Positions 5,617 to 13,806 of a stretch of DNA of 22,159 bases are shown one piece after another. The position numbers and the translations under genes were made by a program. Numbering within the stretch: position 1 is the stretch's first letter; each line of letters opens with the position of its first letter. Origin of the DNA: DSUN01 sp035527715. Its GTDB lineage: Bacteria; Planctomycetota; PUPC01; DSUN01. The notes beneath the pieces were generated by a model that saw only the letters and a program-made list of their open reading frames with translations, did not search any database and was not told the origin of the DNA. The DNA lies in contig DATKZY010000067.1 of NCBI GenBank assembly GCA_035527715.1, positions 1 through 22,159 of the forward strand, written 5' to 3'.

Positions 5617-7242
5617 ATGAAGAAAGCGATCGTGTGGGCGGTGTTCCTTGCGGCCTTGGGGGGGTTGGGCTGGCTGGTGTATCGGAGGCTGACCACGGCG
5701 AAGGATGCGGGTAGCGCGCGGCGGCCCGGCGGCGCCGTGCCCGTGGAGATCGAGCCCGTGCGCAAGGCGACGCTGCACGAGGTGGAGCGCCTCACGGGCA
5801 CGTTGCGGCCCTGGTCGCAGTTCGTCGTGGCGCCCAAGATCGCCGGCCGCCTGGAGAAGCTGCTGGTCAACGCGTCGGACCCAGTGGCGCCGGAGCAGTT
5901 GATTGCCGTGCTCGATGCGGGGGAGTACGAGGAGCAAGTGGCCCAGGCGAAGGCGGAACTGGCCGTGGCGAAAGCCAGCGCCGAGCAGGTGCGCCTGGGC
6001 GCCATGCTGGAGGACCAGGAGCTGGCTCAGAAGGCGGCCCAGGCGAAGGCGGAGTTCGCCGTGGCCAAGGCGAACGCGGAACAGGTGCGCCTGGGAGCGG
6101 TGTTGGATGACCAGGAACTGGTGCAGAAGGCTGCCCAGGCCGAGGCGGAGCTCGGGAGCGCGCGGGCCAACCTGGAGGACGTCCGCAGCGCCCTCGAGGT
6201 GGCCCGGCGCGAGTTCGAGCGCGCCCAGGCCCTCCGCGAGAAGAAGATCCTGTCGCCCGCCGAGTTCGATGCCGCCGATGCCCAGCACAAGGCGGCCAAG
6301 GCCAAGCACGAGGTGGCGATCGCCCTGGTGACGCAGAGGGAGGCCGCGGTGAAGTCCGCCCAGGTGCGGCTCTCGGACACGCAGAAGGGCGCCCGCGCGG
6401 CCGAGCTTCTTCACGCCCTCTCGCTGGCGGAGCAGAAGGAGGCGGCGTGGAAGACGGCCCTGGTGCGCCTGTCGGACACACAGAAGGGCGCTCGCGAGGC
6501 CGAGCTTCAGTTCGCCCAGGCGCAGGTGACGCAGAAGGGGGCCGCGCTCAACGCCGCGGTCGTGCGCCTCTCCTACACGCAGATCAAGGCGCCCGTCGGG
6601 GGCGACGGCAAGGACCCGCAAGTGGTCGGCGAGCGCTTCGTGGACGAAGGGGCGATGCTCAAGGCCAACGACCCCATCGTCACCGTGCTGGACATCAGCG
6701 TGATGAAGGCGCTGGTGCACGTGATCGAGCGCGACTACTCGAAGGTCCGGGCCGGCCAGGGGGTGGGGGTGACGACGGACGCGGTGTCGGGCAAGACGTT
6801 CCAGGGGAAGATCGTGCGGGTGGCGCCGCTACTGAGAGAGTCGTCGCGCCAGGCGGTCGTCGAGATCGAGATCCCGAACCCCGAACGGCTGCTGAAGCCC
6901 GGGATGTTCGTCAAGGCCGAGATCGAGCTGGAGAAGCATGCCGACGCCGTGGTGGTGCCCTACGCCGCCCTGGTCAAACGCGGCAGCGAGCGGGGGGTGC
7001 GGGGGGTCTTCGTGGCCGACCGCGAGGCCCTCAAGGCGCACTTCGTCCCCATCACCGTGGGCATTGTGGAGGGGGAGCTGGCGGAGGCGGTCCAGCCGCC
7101 GAAGGAGCTCGAGGGCGCCTGGGTGGTCGTGCTCGGCCAGCATCTGCTCGAGGACGGGGGCGCGATCACGATCCCCGAGGAGAAGCCGCTCGCGGCGCCG
7201 AAGCCGCCGGCCCGCGGCCCCGCCGGGAAGGGGGGCCGCTGA
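5617..7242 (+). CDS. RND efflux periplasmic adaptor (HlyD/MFP family) with extended hairpin
   Basis: A 541-residue membrane fusion protein linking the RND pump to the outer-membrane channel. Residues 1-24 are an N-terminal membrane anchor or signal (MKKAIVWAVFLAALGGLGWL). A lipoyl half-motif lies at about 66-100, a very long coiled-coil hairpin at about 103-322, the second lipoyl half from RLSYTQIKAPV (317-327), and a beta-barrel and membrane-proximal region at about 360-520. The tip has R202-x3-L206-x6-S213, the RLS motif used by adaptors to dock on TolC. The ascending arm contains a 32-residue tandem repeat (109-140, 141-172) and the descending arm a 33-residue one (250-282, 283-315), placed opposite each other. 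The ATG at 5617 is chosen because it gives a clean signal; an ATG at 5587, overlapping the tetR stop, would add 10 residues. Confidence 0.93.
   Translation: MKKAIVWAVFLAALGGLGWLVYRRLTTAKDAGSARRPGGAVPVEIEPVRKATLHEVERLTGTLRPWSQFVVAPKIAGRLEKLLVNASDPVAPEQLIAVLDAGEYEEQVAQAKAELAVAKASAEQVRLGAMLEDQELAQKAAQAKAEFAVAKANAEQVRLGAVLDDQELVQKAAQAEAELGSARANLEDVRSALEVARREFERAQALREKKILSPAEFDAADAQHKAAKAKHEVAIALVTQREAAVKSAQVRLSDTQKGARAAELLHALSLAEQKEAAWKTALVRLSDTQKGAREAELQFAQAQVTQKGAALNAAVVRLSYTQIKAPVGGDGKDPQVVGERFVDEGAMLKANDPIVTVLDISVMKALVHVIERDYSKVRAGQGVGVTTDAVSGKTFQGKIVRVAPLLRESSRQAVVEIEIPNPERLLKPGMFVKAEIELEKHADAVVVPYAALVKRGSERGVRGVFVADREALKAHFVPITVGIVEGELAEAVQPPKELEGAWVVVLGQHLLEDGGAITIPEEKPLAAPKPPARGPAGKGGR
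5941..6132 (+). repeat. Tandem 96-bp coding repeat, ascending hairpin arm of adaptor 1
   Basis: Two in-frame copies (5941-6036, 6037-6132), each encoding 32 residues beginning AQAKAE(L/F)AVAKA and ending in QKA, with the start of a third copy (AQAEAEL). The copies are still very similar at DNA level, so the duplication looks fairly recent. Confidence 0.85.
6364..6561 (+). repeat. Tandem 99-bp coding repeat, descending hairpin arm of adaptor 1
   Basis: Two in-frame copies (6364-6462, 6463-6561), each starting VRLSDTQKGAR. The true end of the arm, VRLSYTQIKAPV, begins a third partial copy. The repeated unit therefore derives from the conserved hairpin-to-lipoyl junction. Confidence 0.85.
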
Positions 7243-10200
7243 TGTCCCTCTCCCGCGCCGCCATCCACCGGCCCATCTTCACCCTGATGGTCACCCTGAT
7301 CGTGATCATCCTGGGCGCCGTCTCGCTCGCCCGGCTGCCGATCGACCTGATGCCCGACATCACGTATCCGACGCTGTCGGTGCAGACGACGTATGAGAAC
7401 GCCAGCCCGACGGAGATGGAGGAGCTGATCACGCGGCCGATCGAGGAGGCGCTGAGCGCCGTCACCGGTGTCGACGAGATCACCTCGGTCTCTGCCGAAG
7501 GCATCAGCAACGTCCGCGTGACCTTCACCTGGGGCACCGACCTCGATGCGGCGTCGAACGACATGCGCGACCGCCTCGACCGCGTGGTGCCGAACCTGCC
7601 CGACGACGCAGACCGGCCCGTCCTGCGGAAGTTCGACCTGGCGAGCTTCCCCGTCCTCATCCTGGGCGCCTCGAGCAACCTCGACCCCGTGCAGATGCGG
7701 CGGACCATCGACGACCAGATCAAGTACCGCATGGAGCGCGTCCCCGGCGTCGCCTCGCTCGACGTCTGGGGCGGCCTCGCCCGCGAGATCCACGTCGACC
7801 TCAACATCGACAAGGTGAAGGCCCTCGACCTCCCGCTCGACCAGATCCTTGCCCGCGTCGAGTCAGGCAACGTCACGCTCCCCGCGGGCCAGATCGACCG
7901 CGGGAGCCACGAGGTGACGATCCGCACGCTCGGCGAGTACACCGACCTCGACCAGCTCCGCGGCACCGTCGTGGCCATGCGGGAGGGCGCCCCCGTGACC
8001 ATCGGCGACATCGCCACCGTCGAGGACTCCTGGGAGCGCGTCCGCCAGATCGTCCGCGTCAACGGCGAGCCGGGCGTCCGCATGGCCGTCCGAAAGCAGT
8101 CGGGCACCAATACGGTGGACGTGGCCCGCCGCGCCCTCGAGGAGCTCGACCGCATCCGGCGCGACATCCCGCAGATCCGCATCGTGCCCATCATCGACAC
8201 CTCGGACTACATCAAGCGGTCGATCTCGAGCGTGGGCAACTCGGCCCTCCTGGGCGGCGGCCTGGCCGTGATCGTGCTGCTGATCTTCCTGCGCAACTTC
8301 CGCAGCACCATGGTCATCGCCACCGCCATCCCTATCTCCATCATCGCCACCTTTGTCCTCATGTACTTCTACGGCTTCACGCTCAACCTGATGACCCTGG
8401 GCGGCCTCGCCCTCGGCGTGGGGATGCTGGTGGACAATGCCATCGTGGTGCTCGAGAACATCTACCGCCTGCGTGAGGAGGGGCAGGGACCGCTCGACGC
8501 TGCGGTGCACGGCAGCGAAGAGGTCATGGCCGCCATCACGGCCAGCACGCTCACGACGGTGGTCGTCTTCCTGCCGCTCATCTTCGTGCGAGGCATGGCG
8601 GGGGTCATGTTCAAGCAGTTCGCCATCGTCATCGGCTTCGCGCTGTTGTGCTCGATGGCGGCAGCGATGGCCGTGGTGCCGATGCTGGCGGCCCGGGTGC
8701 TCGGCTCGGGGCCGCTGCACGAGGGGCCGCGGGGCTCGTTGCGGGGGTTCGCGTTCCGCGTCATCGGCCGGTTCCTGGAGGGGCTGGAGGACGGCTACAA
8801 GGGGGTGCTCCACTTCGCCCTCGGCCATCGGCTCCTGGTCGTGTGCGGGGCGCTGCTGCTCCTGGGCGGCGCCGTGGCGCTCGTGCCGCTCGTGGGGGTC
8901 GAGCTGATGCCGGCCACCGACGAGAGCGAAGTGCGCGCGAGCACCGAGATGGAGGTGGGCACGCGCCTGGGTCTCAACGACGAAAAGGTGCGCCGCGTCG
9001 AGGCCATCGTCAAGGACAAGGTGCCCGAGGCCAAGAGCCTCATCATGAGCATCGGCGGCTCCTCATGGCACCCGGGCGGCACCCACACGGCGGAGATGCG
9101 CATCGCTCTCGTCCCCGAGTCGCAGCGCACGCGCTCGAGCGAGGCCATCGCCATCGCGCTCCGCGAGGAGCTGAAGGGCATCCCCGGCCTCACCGTCCGC
9201 ACCCGCGCCGGCCAGGGCCTCTTCATCCTCCGCATGGCCGCCTCGGGCTCGGACAAGATCCAGGTGGAGATCCGCGGCCACGACTTCGACACCGCCGACG
9301 CGCTGGCCAAGCGGGTGAAGGCCGAGGTGGAACAGGTCGACGGGATCACGGACGCGCAGATCAGCCGCGACGTCGGGAGCCCCGAGGAGCTCGTGACGAT
9401 CGACCGCCAGAAGGCGGCCGACCTCAAGCTCACCGTCTCCCAGATCGCCGGCGCCCTCCAGACGGTCCTCGCCGGCACGCGCGCCGGCTACTACCGCGAC
9501 TCGGGCGACGAGTTCCGCATCCTCGTCAAGGTCCACGACTCCGAGCGCCTGGCCCTCCAGGAGATCCTCGACCTCACCCTCACCAACGCCGACGGCCAGC
9601 CCGTCGTGCTGCGCAACGTGGTCAAGAACGAGCCGCGCACCGGCCCCGTCCTCATCGAGCGCAAGAACCAGGAGCGCGTAGTCACCGTGCTGGCGAACTA
9701 CACCGGGCGCGACATGGGCTCGGTCATCGCCGACATCCGCGAGCGGCTCCAGTCGGTCCCCGTGCCCCGCAACTTCCTCATCGTCTTCGGCGGCGACTTC
9801 GAGGAGCAGCAGAAGGCATTCACCGAGCTCCTCCTCAGCTTCGGCCTCTCGCTCGTGCTCGTCTACATGGTCATGGCCTGCCAGTACGAGTCGCTGCGCG
9901 ACCCGTTCGTCGTCATGTTCTCCGTGCCCCTGGCCGCCATCGGCGTCATCCTCACGCTCTTCCTCACCAACACCACGTTCAACATCCAGTCCTTCATCGG
10001 CTGCATCATGCTGGGCGGGATCGTGGTCAACAACGCCATCCTGCTCGTGGACCACACGAACCTGCTGCGGCGGCGCGACGGGCTGCCGCTGCGGGAGGCG
10101 ATCGAGGAGGCGGGCCGGCGGCGGCTGCGGCCCATCCTGATGACCACGTTGACGACGGGGCTCGCCCTCCTGCCCCTGGCCCTGGGGCTCGGCGAGGGCG

Positions 10201-10385
10201 GCGAGGCCCAGGCCCCCATGGCCCGCGTCGTCATCGGCGGCCTCGCCAGCTCCAGCCTGATCACGCTGGCCTTCATGCCCGTGGTCTACTCCCTCTTCGA
10301 GGGCCTGCGGTTGAATAGGGCGGCATCCGGACACGTCCAAGAGTCGGGAGGAGCCGGGCCAGAGCACGCGAACCCCGTCCCCTAG
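7242..10385 (+). CDS. RND multidrug efflux transporter (AcrB/HAE1-like)
   Basis: A 1047-residue inner-membrane pump, the usual size, that exports hydrophobic or toxic compounds using the proton gradient. The N-terminus MSLSRAAIHRPIFTLMVTLIVIILG is typical TM1, followed by LPIDLMPDITYPTL and the first periplasmic loop. TM2-6 start near 333, with GLALGVGMLVDNAIVVLENIYR in TM4; a second loop and the C-terminal membrane half follow, with GGIVVNNAILLVDHTN in TM10. Positions equivalent to AcrB Asp407, Asp408 and Lys940 read Asp398, Asn399 and Asn930, so only the first acid of that relay is kept; this VDNA/VNNA pairing occurs in many RND pumps. The ATG overlaps the adaptor stop by one base (TGATG), implying coupled translation. 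Substrates cannot be read from sequence. Confidence 0.96.
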   Translation: MSLSRAAIHRPIFTLMVTLIVIILGAVSLARLPIDLMPDITYPTLSVQTTYENASPTEMEELITRPIEEALSAVTGVDEITSVSAEGISNVRVTFTWGTDLDAASNDMRDRLDRVVPNLPDDADRPVLRKFDLASFPVLILGASSNLDPVQMRRTIDDQIKYRMERVPGVASLDVWGGLAREIHVDLNIDKVKALDLPLDQILARVESGNVTLPAGQIDRGSHEVTIRTLGEYTDLDQLRGTVVAMREGAPVTIGDIATVEDSWERVRQIVRVNGEPGVRMAVRKQSGTNTVDVARRALEELDRIRRDIPQIRIVPIIDTSDYIKRSISSVGNSALLGGGLAVIVLLIFLRNFRSTMVIATAIPISIIATFVLMYFYGFTLNLMTLGGLALGVGMLVDNAIVVLENIYRLREEGQGPLDAAVHGSEEVMAAITASTLTTVVVFLPLIFVRGMAGVMFKQFAIVIGFALLCSMAAAMAVVPMLAARVLGSGPLHEGPRGSLRGFAFRVIGRFLEGLEDGYKGVLHFALGHRLLVVCGALLLLGGAVALVPLVGVELMPATDESEVRASTEMEVGTRLGLNDEKVRRVEAIVKDKVPEAKSLIMSIGGSSWHPGGTHTAEMRIALVPESQRTRSSEAIAIALREELKGIPGLTVRTRAGQGLFILRMAASGSDKIQVEIRGHDFDTADALAKRVKAEVEQVDGITDAQISRDVGSPEELVTIDRQKAADLKLTVSQIAGALQTVLAGTRAGYYRDSGDEFRILVKVHDSERLALQEILDLTLTNADGQPVVLRNVVKNEPRTGPVLIERKNQERVVTVLANYTGRDMGSVIADIRERLQSVPVPRNFLIVFGGDFEEQQKAFTELLLSFGLSLVLVYMVMACQYESLRDPFVVMFSVPLAAIGVILTLFLTNTTFNIQSFIGCIMLGGIVVNNAILLVDHTNLLRRRDGLPLREAIEEAGRRRLRPILMTTLTTGLALLPLALGLGEGGEAQAPMARVVIGGLASSSLITLAFMPVVYSLFEGLRLNRAASGHVQESGGAGPEHANPVP

Positions 10386-10401
10386 CTCAGGACAGCGGCA
10401 C

Positions 10402-11922
10402 ATGAAGAAGCTCCTGATCCTTCTGGTCCTCGCCGGGGCGGCGGGCGGCGGCGGGTACTACTACTGGAGGAGGCAGCAGGGCGTCGCCGGCGCCGAGACC
10501 CCCCAGGTGCCCACCGCCCCGGTCGAGCGCGGGTCCATCCGCCTCGCCGTGGCGTCCACGGGCCGTGTGGTCGCCAATCTGGAGGTCGACATCAAGTGCA
10601 AGGCGAGCGGCGAGATCATCAAGCTCCCCTTCGACATCAGCGAGGCCGTGAAGAAAGGCGAGCTGCTCGTCGAGCTGGACCCCGTGGACGAGGAGCGCCG
10701 GGTGAAGCTGGCCGAGGCCGACCTTGCGGCCTCCGTGGCGAAGCACGAGCAGGCGAAGCAAAGCCTCCTGGTCGCCGAGCACGACCTGGTGACCGCGACG
10801 GAGGACGCCACGGTCGCCCTGAAGTCGGCCCAGGCGAAGGCCGACCAGGCGAAGCAGAACCTCGCCGTCGCCGAGCAGACCCTCGTGACCACCGCCCAGC
10901 GGGCGGAGGCGGCGCTGGAGTCGGCCAAGGTCAAGGCCCAGGACGCCGCGGACAAGGCGGTGCGGATGAAAACACTCCTCGAAAAGAAGCTGACCAGCAA
11001 GGAGGAGTCCGACACGGCCGTCACCGCCGACGCCGCCGCCAGGATGGAGCTGGCGAACGCTCAGGCGGCCGTCAAGGACCTCGATACGGCGAAGCTGGCC
11101 CTCGGGGTCAAGCGGCAGGACGTGATCCTAGCCGAGGCCCAGGTCGAGAGCGCCAGGATCGCCATCAGGAAGCTCGACGCCGCCAAGCTGGCGCTGGAGG
11201 TCAAGCGCCAGGATGTGGCGCTGGCCGCTGCCCAGGTGGATTCGAGCCGCATTGACCTCTCGCTCGCCCAGCGCAGCCGCGACGACACGAAGGTCGTGGC
11301 CCCGATGGACGGGGTGGTGAGCGCCCGCGACGTGCAGATCGGCCAGATCATCTCGTCGGGGATCAGCAACGTGGGAGGCGGCACGACGCTGCTCACCCTC
11401 GCCGACCTCTCGCGCATCTTCGTGCTCGCCACGGTGGACGAAAGCGACGTCGGCGGGGTGAAGGCGGGCCAGACAGTGCAGGTCACGGCCGACGCCTTCG
11501 CGGGCAGGCGCTTCCCGGGGAAAGTGGTCCGCATCGCCCCCAAGGGGGTCAACGCCTCTAACGTCGTGACCTTTGAGGTGAAGATCGAGGTGCTGGGACC
11601 CAACAAGAGCCTCCTGAAGCCCGAGATGACCGCCAACGTGGAGATCCTCATCGAGCAGAAGGACAACGTCCTCCTCGTTCCCACGGAGGCGGTCACGCGC
11701 CGGCAGCGGGAGCGGATCGCCATGGTCGTGGAGCCGGACGGCGGCGCCAAGGAGCGGGTGGTAGAGGTTGGGGTTCAGGACGGCACCCGGGTGGAGATCA
11801 CCAAGGGCCTCAGCGAGGGGGAGACGGTGCAGGTGCGCAAGAGCGAGGCCGACAGCGCGTGGCGGAAGAACGCCGCGAAGGGCCCGACCAACCCCCTGGT
11901 GCCCGGGCCGAGGCGACGGTGA
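10402..11922 (+). CDS. Second periplasmic adaptor (MacA/HlyD-like) with extended hairpin
   Basis: A 506-residue membrane fusion protein, most likely partner of the ABC pump encoded next. Residues 1-21 are a membrane anchor (MKKLLILLVLAGAAGGGGYY). The first lipoyl half is at about 54-95 (CKASGEIIKLPFDISEAVKKGELL), the hairpin at about 98-298, the second lipoyl half begins VVAPMDGVV, and the barrel domain contains LADLSRIFVLATVDESDVGGV as in MacA proteins. The tip carries R188-x3-L192-x6-S199, a full TolC-docking RLS motif. A 32-residue repeat (118-149, 150-181) lengthens the ascending arm and a 31-residue repeat (225-255, 256-286) the descending arm. The start 16 bp after the pump gene has an AGGA ribosome binding site. 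The stop overlaps the ATPase start (TGATG). Confidence 0.93.
   Translation: MKKLLILLVLAGAAGGGGYYYWRRQQGVAGAETPQVPTAPVERGSIRLAVASTGRVVANLEVDIKCKASGEIIKLPFDISEAVKKGELLVELDPVDEERRVKLAEADLAASVAKHEQAKQSLLVAEHDLVTATEDATVALKSAQAKADQAKQNLAVAEQTLVTTAQRAEAALESAKVKAQDAADKAVRMKTLLEKKLTSKEESDTAVTADAAARMELANAQAAVKDLDTAKLALGVKRQDVILAEAQVESARIAIRKLDAAKLALEVKRQDVALAAAQVDSSRIDLSLAQRSRDDTKVVAPMDGVVSARDVQIGQIISSGISNVGGGTTLLTLADLSRIFVLATVDESDVGGVKAGQTVQVTADAFAGRRFPGKVVRIAPKGVNASNVVTFEVKIEVLGPNKSLLKPEMTANVEILIEQKDNVLLVPTEAVTRRQRERIAMVVEPDGGAKERVVEVGVQDGTRVEITKGLSEGETVQVRKSEADSAWRKNAAKGPTNPLVPGPRRR
10753..10944 (+). repeat. Tandem 96-bp coding repeat, ascending hairpin arm of adaptor 2
   Basis: Two in-frame copies (10753-10848, 10849-10944), each 32 residues, with the pattern AKQ(S/N)L-VAE--LVT--...AL(K/E)SA. 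More diverged than the repeats of adaptor 1. Confidence 0.75.
11074..11259 (+). repeat. Tandem 93-bp coding repeat, descending hairpin arm of adaptor 2
   Basis: Two in-frame copies (11074-11166, 11167-11259), each 31 residues, sharing KLAL-VKRQDV-LA-AQV--(S/A)RI at matched positions. Confidence 0.85.
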
Positions 11923-12584
11923 TGATCCAGGCGGACGGATTGGTCAAGACCTACTTCGTCGGCGGCAGCACCATTCGGGCGCTCGATGGCGTGAGCTTCC
12001 GGATCGAGGCGGGCGAAATGGTCGCCGTCACCGGCCCCTCGGGCAGCGGGAAGTCCACCCTCATGCACATCCTCGGCTGCCTCGACAGCGCCGACGCCGG
12101 CCGCTACGTCCTTGCGGGCGAGGACGTCTCGGAGCTCTCGAAGGACCGCCTGGCGGCGATCCGCAACCGCCGCATCGGCTTCGTCTTCCAGACGTTCAAC
12201 CTCCTGGCGCGCACGAGCGCGCTGGAGAACGTGGAGCTGCCGCTCCTCTACGCCGGGCAGCGGCAGGCCCGCGACCGCGCGCGCGAGGCCCTCCGGGGCG
12301 TCGGCCTCGAGGACCGCATGCGCCACGAGCCGAGCCAGCTCTCCGGCGGCCAGCGCCAGCGCGTGGCCATCGCCCGCGCCATCGTCACCGATCCTGCCAT
12401 CGTCCTCGCCGACGAGCCGACAGGCAACCTCGACACAAAGACGGGCGACGAAATCCTCGCCATCTTCGAGTCCCTCAACGCCCAGGGCCGCACGATCATC
12501 CTCGTCACCCACGAGCCCGACGTGGCGCGCCACTGCCGCCGCCAGATCGCCATGCGCGACGGTCGCATCGTGGACGGGGCCTAG
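11922..12584 (+). CDS. ABC transporter ATPase (MacB/LolD-type)
   Basis: A 220-residue cytoplasmic ATPase that powers the neighbouring permease. Motifs in order: Walker A GPSGSGKST, Q-loop VFQTFNLLARTSALENVELPL (typical of the MacB/LolD/FtsE group), signature LSGGQRQRVAIARAI, Walker B IVLADEPTGNLD and switch histidine LVTHEPDVA. All catalytic residues are present. In E. coli MacB the ATPase and membrane parts are one chain; here they are separate genes. The ATG at 11922 overlaps the adaptor stop by one base; upstream in-frame codons lie inside the adaptor gene and are not needed, since MIQADGLVKTYFVG is the normal N-terminus of this family. Confidence 0.95.
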   Translation: MIQADGLVKTYFVGGSTIRALDGVSFRIEAGEMVAVTGPSGSGKSTLMHILGCLDSADAGRYVLAGEDVSELSKDRLAAIRNRRIGFVFQTFNLLARTSALENVELPLLYAGQRQARDRAREALRGVGLEDRMRHEPSQLSGGQRQRVAIARAIVTDPAIVLADEPTGNLDTKTGDEILAIFESLNAQGRTIILVTHEPDVARHCRRQIAMRDGRIVDGA

Positions 12585-12594
12585 GAACTGCACC

Positions 12595-13806
12595 ATGCTG
12601 TTCTGGACGATTCTGAAGACCTCGCTCAAGGCGCTCGTGGCCCACAAGCTCCGCGCGTTCCTGGCCATGCTCGGCATCATCATCGGGGTCGGCGCCGTGA
12701 TCTCCATGCTGGCCATCGGCGCGGGCGCCCGCCAGAGCATCCTCGCCCGCGTGACGGCGATGGGCACCGACCTCCTCGTCGTGCGGCCCGGACAAAGCGC
12801 CTTCGGCGGCGTGATGACGGGCACCCAGATCAACCTCACCCTCGACGACGCCCGCGCCCTCCTCACCGTCGAAGGCGTCCGCCTCGTCGCCCCCGTCGTC
12901 CGAGGCAAGGCGCAGTACAAATACTACAACAGGAACTCCAGCTCGACCCTCTACGGCACCTCGGCCACGTACCTCCCCATCCGAGGCTTCGAGATCGAGC
13001 GCGGCAGGGTTTTCACCGAGACGGAGGTGGACCGCCAGGCCCGCGTCGCCATCCTCGGCCCCAACACCGTCGAGGACCTCTTCGGGGGGGCCGACCCGTT
13101 GGGCGAGACGGTGAAGATCAAGGGGATCAACTTCCGCGTGATCGGCGTCACCAAGGCCAAGGGCGACCAGGGCTTCTTCAACCCCGACGACCAGGCGATC
13201 ATCCCCTACACCACCGCCATGAAGCAGGTCTTCGGCCGCACGCGGTCCAACCTCGACGAGGCGGATATCCAGGCGGACCAGGGCTATGCTCTCGACCGCG
13301 TCATCGCGGATGCCACGGCGCTCCTCCGCAAGCGCCACCGCACCCCCGCCGGGATGCCCGAGGACTTCAACATCCGCAACCAGGCGGACATCATCGAGAG
13401 CTTCACCGCCATGAGCAGGACGCTCACGATCCTCCTGGGCAGCATCGCCGGCATCTCGCTGCTGGTGGGCGGCATTGGGATCATGAACATCATGCTCGTG
13501 AGCGTCACCGAGCGCACCCGCGAGATCGGCATCCGCAAGGCGATCGGGGCCAGGGACAAGGATGTCCTCAAGCAGTTCCTCATCGAGGCCGTGGCGATGA
13601 GCGGCGTGGGCGGCCTGGTGGGGGCGGCCGCGGGCATCGGCGCCGCCCGGGTAATCGGCACGTTCACCGACTTCAACACCAGCGTCGAGAGCTTCAGCGT
13701 GGTCCTCGCCCTGACGTTCTCCGCCGCTGTCGGCATCTTTTTTGGCTTCTACCCCGCTTGGCGTGCGGCCAGGCTCAATCCCATCGAGGCGCTTCGCTAT
13801 GAGTAG
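12595..13806 (+). CDS. ABC transporter permease (MacB/FtsX-type)
   Basis: A 403-residue inner-membrane protein. TM1 is at about residues 19-45 (KLRAFLAMLGIIIGVGAVISMLAIG), preceded by the amphipathic start MLFWTILKTSLKAL. A large periplasmic MacB-core-like domain spans about 50-270, and three C-terminal TM segments form the FtsX domain, including GGIGIMNIMLVSVTERTREIG followed by IRKAIGARDKDVLKQFLIEA, the coupling-helix signature that contacts the ATPase. The ATG lies 10 bp after the ATPase stop. MacB-type systems work as mechanotransducers that push periplasmic substrates through a TolC-like channel rather than across the inner membrane. The stop lies 8 bp inside the next gene. Confidence 0.94.
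   Translation: MLFWTILKTSLKALVAHKLRAFLAMLGIIIGVGAVISMLAIGAGARQSILARVTAMGTDLLVVRPGQSAFGGVMTGTQINLTLDDARALLTVEGVRLVAPVVRGKAQYKYYNRNSSSTLYGTSATYLPIRGFEIERGRVFTETEVDRQARVAILGPNTVEDLFGGADPLGETVKIKGINFRVIGVTKAKGDQGFFNPDDQAIIPYTTAMKQVFGRTRSNLDEADIQADQGYALDRVIADATALLRKRHRTPAGMPEDFNIRNQADIIESFTAMSRTLTILLGSIAGISLLVGGIGIMNIMLVSVTERTREIGIRKAIGARDKDVLKQFLIEAVAMSGVGGLVGAAAGIGAARVIGTFTDFNTSVESFSVVLALTFSAAVGIFFGFYPAWRAARLNPIEALRYE

Noticed and set aside
6447..7241. Upstream extension of the RND pump frame
   Set aside because: It overlaps adaptor 1 out of frame; the pump's normal N-terminus begins at the ATG at 7242.
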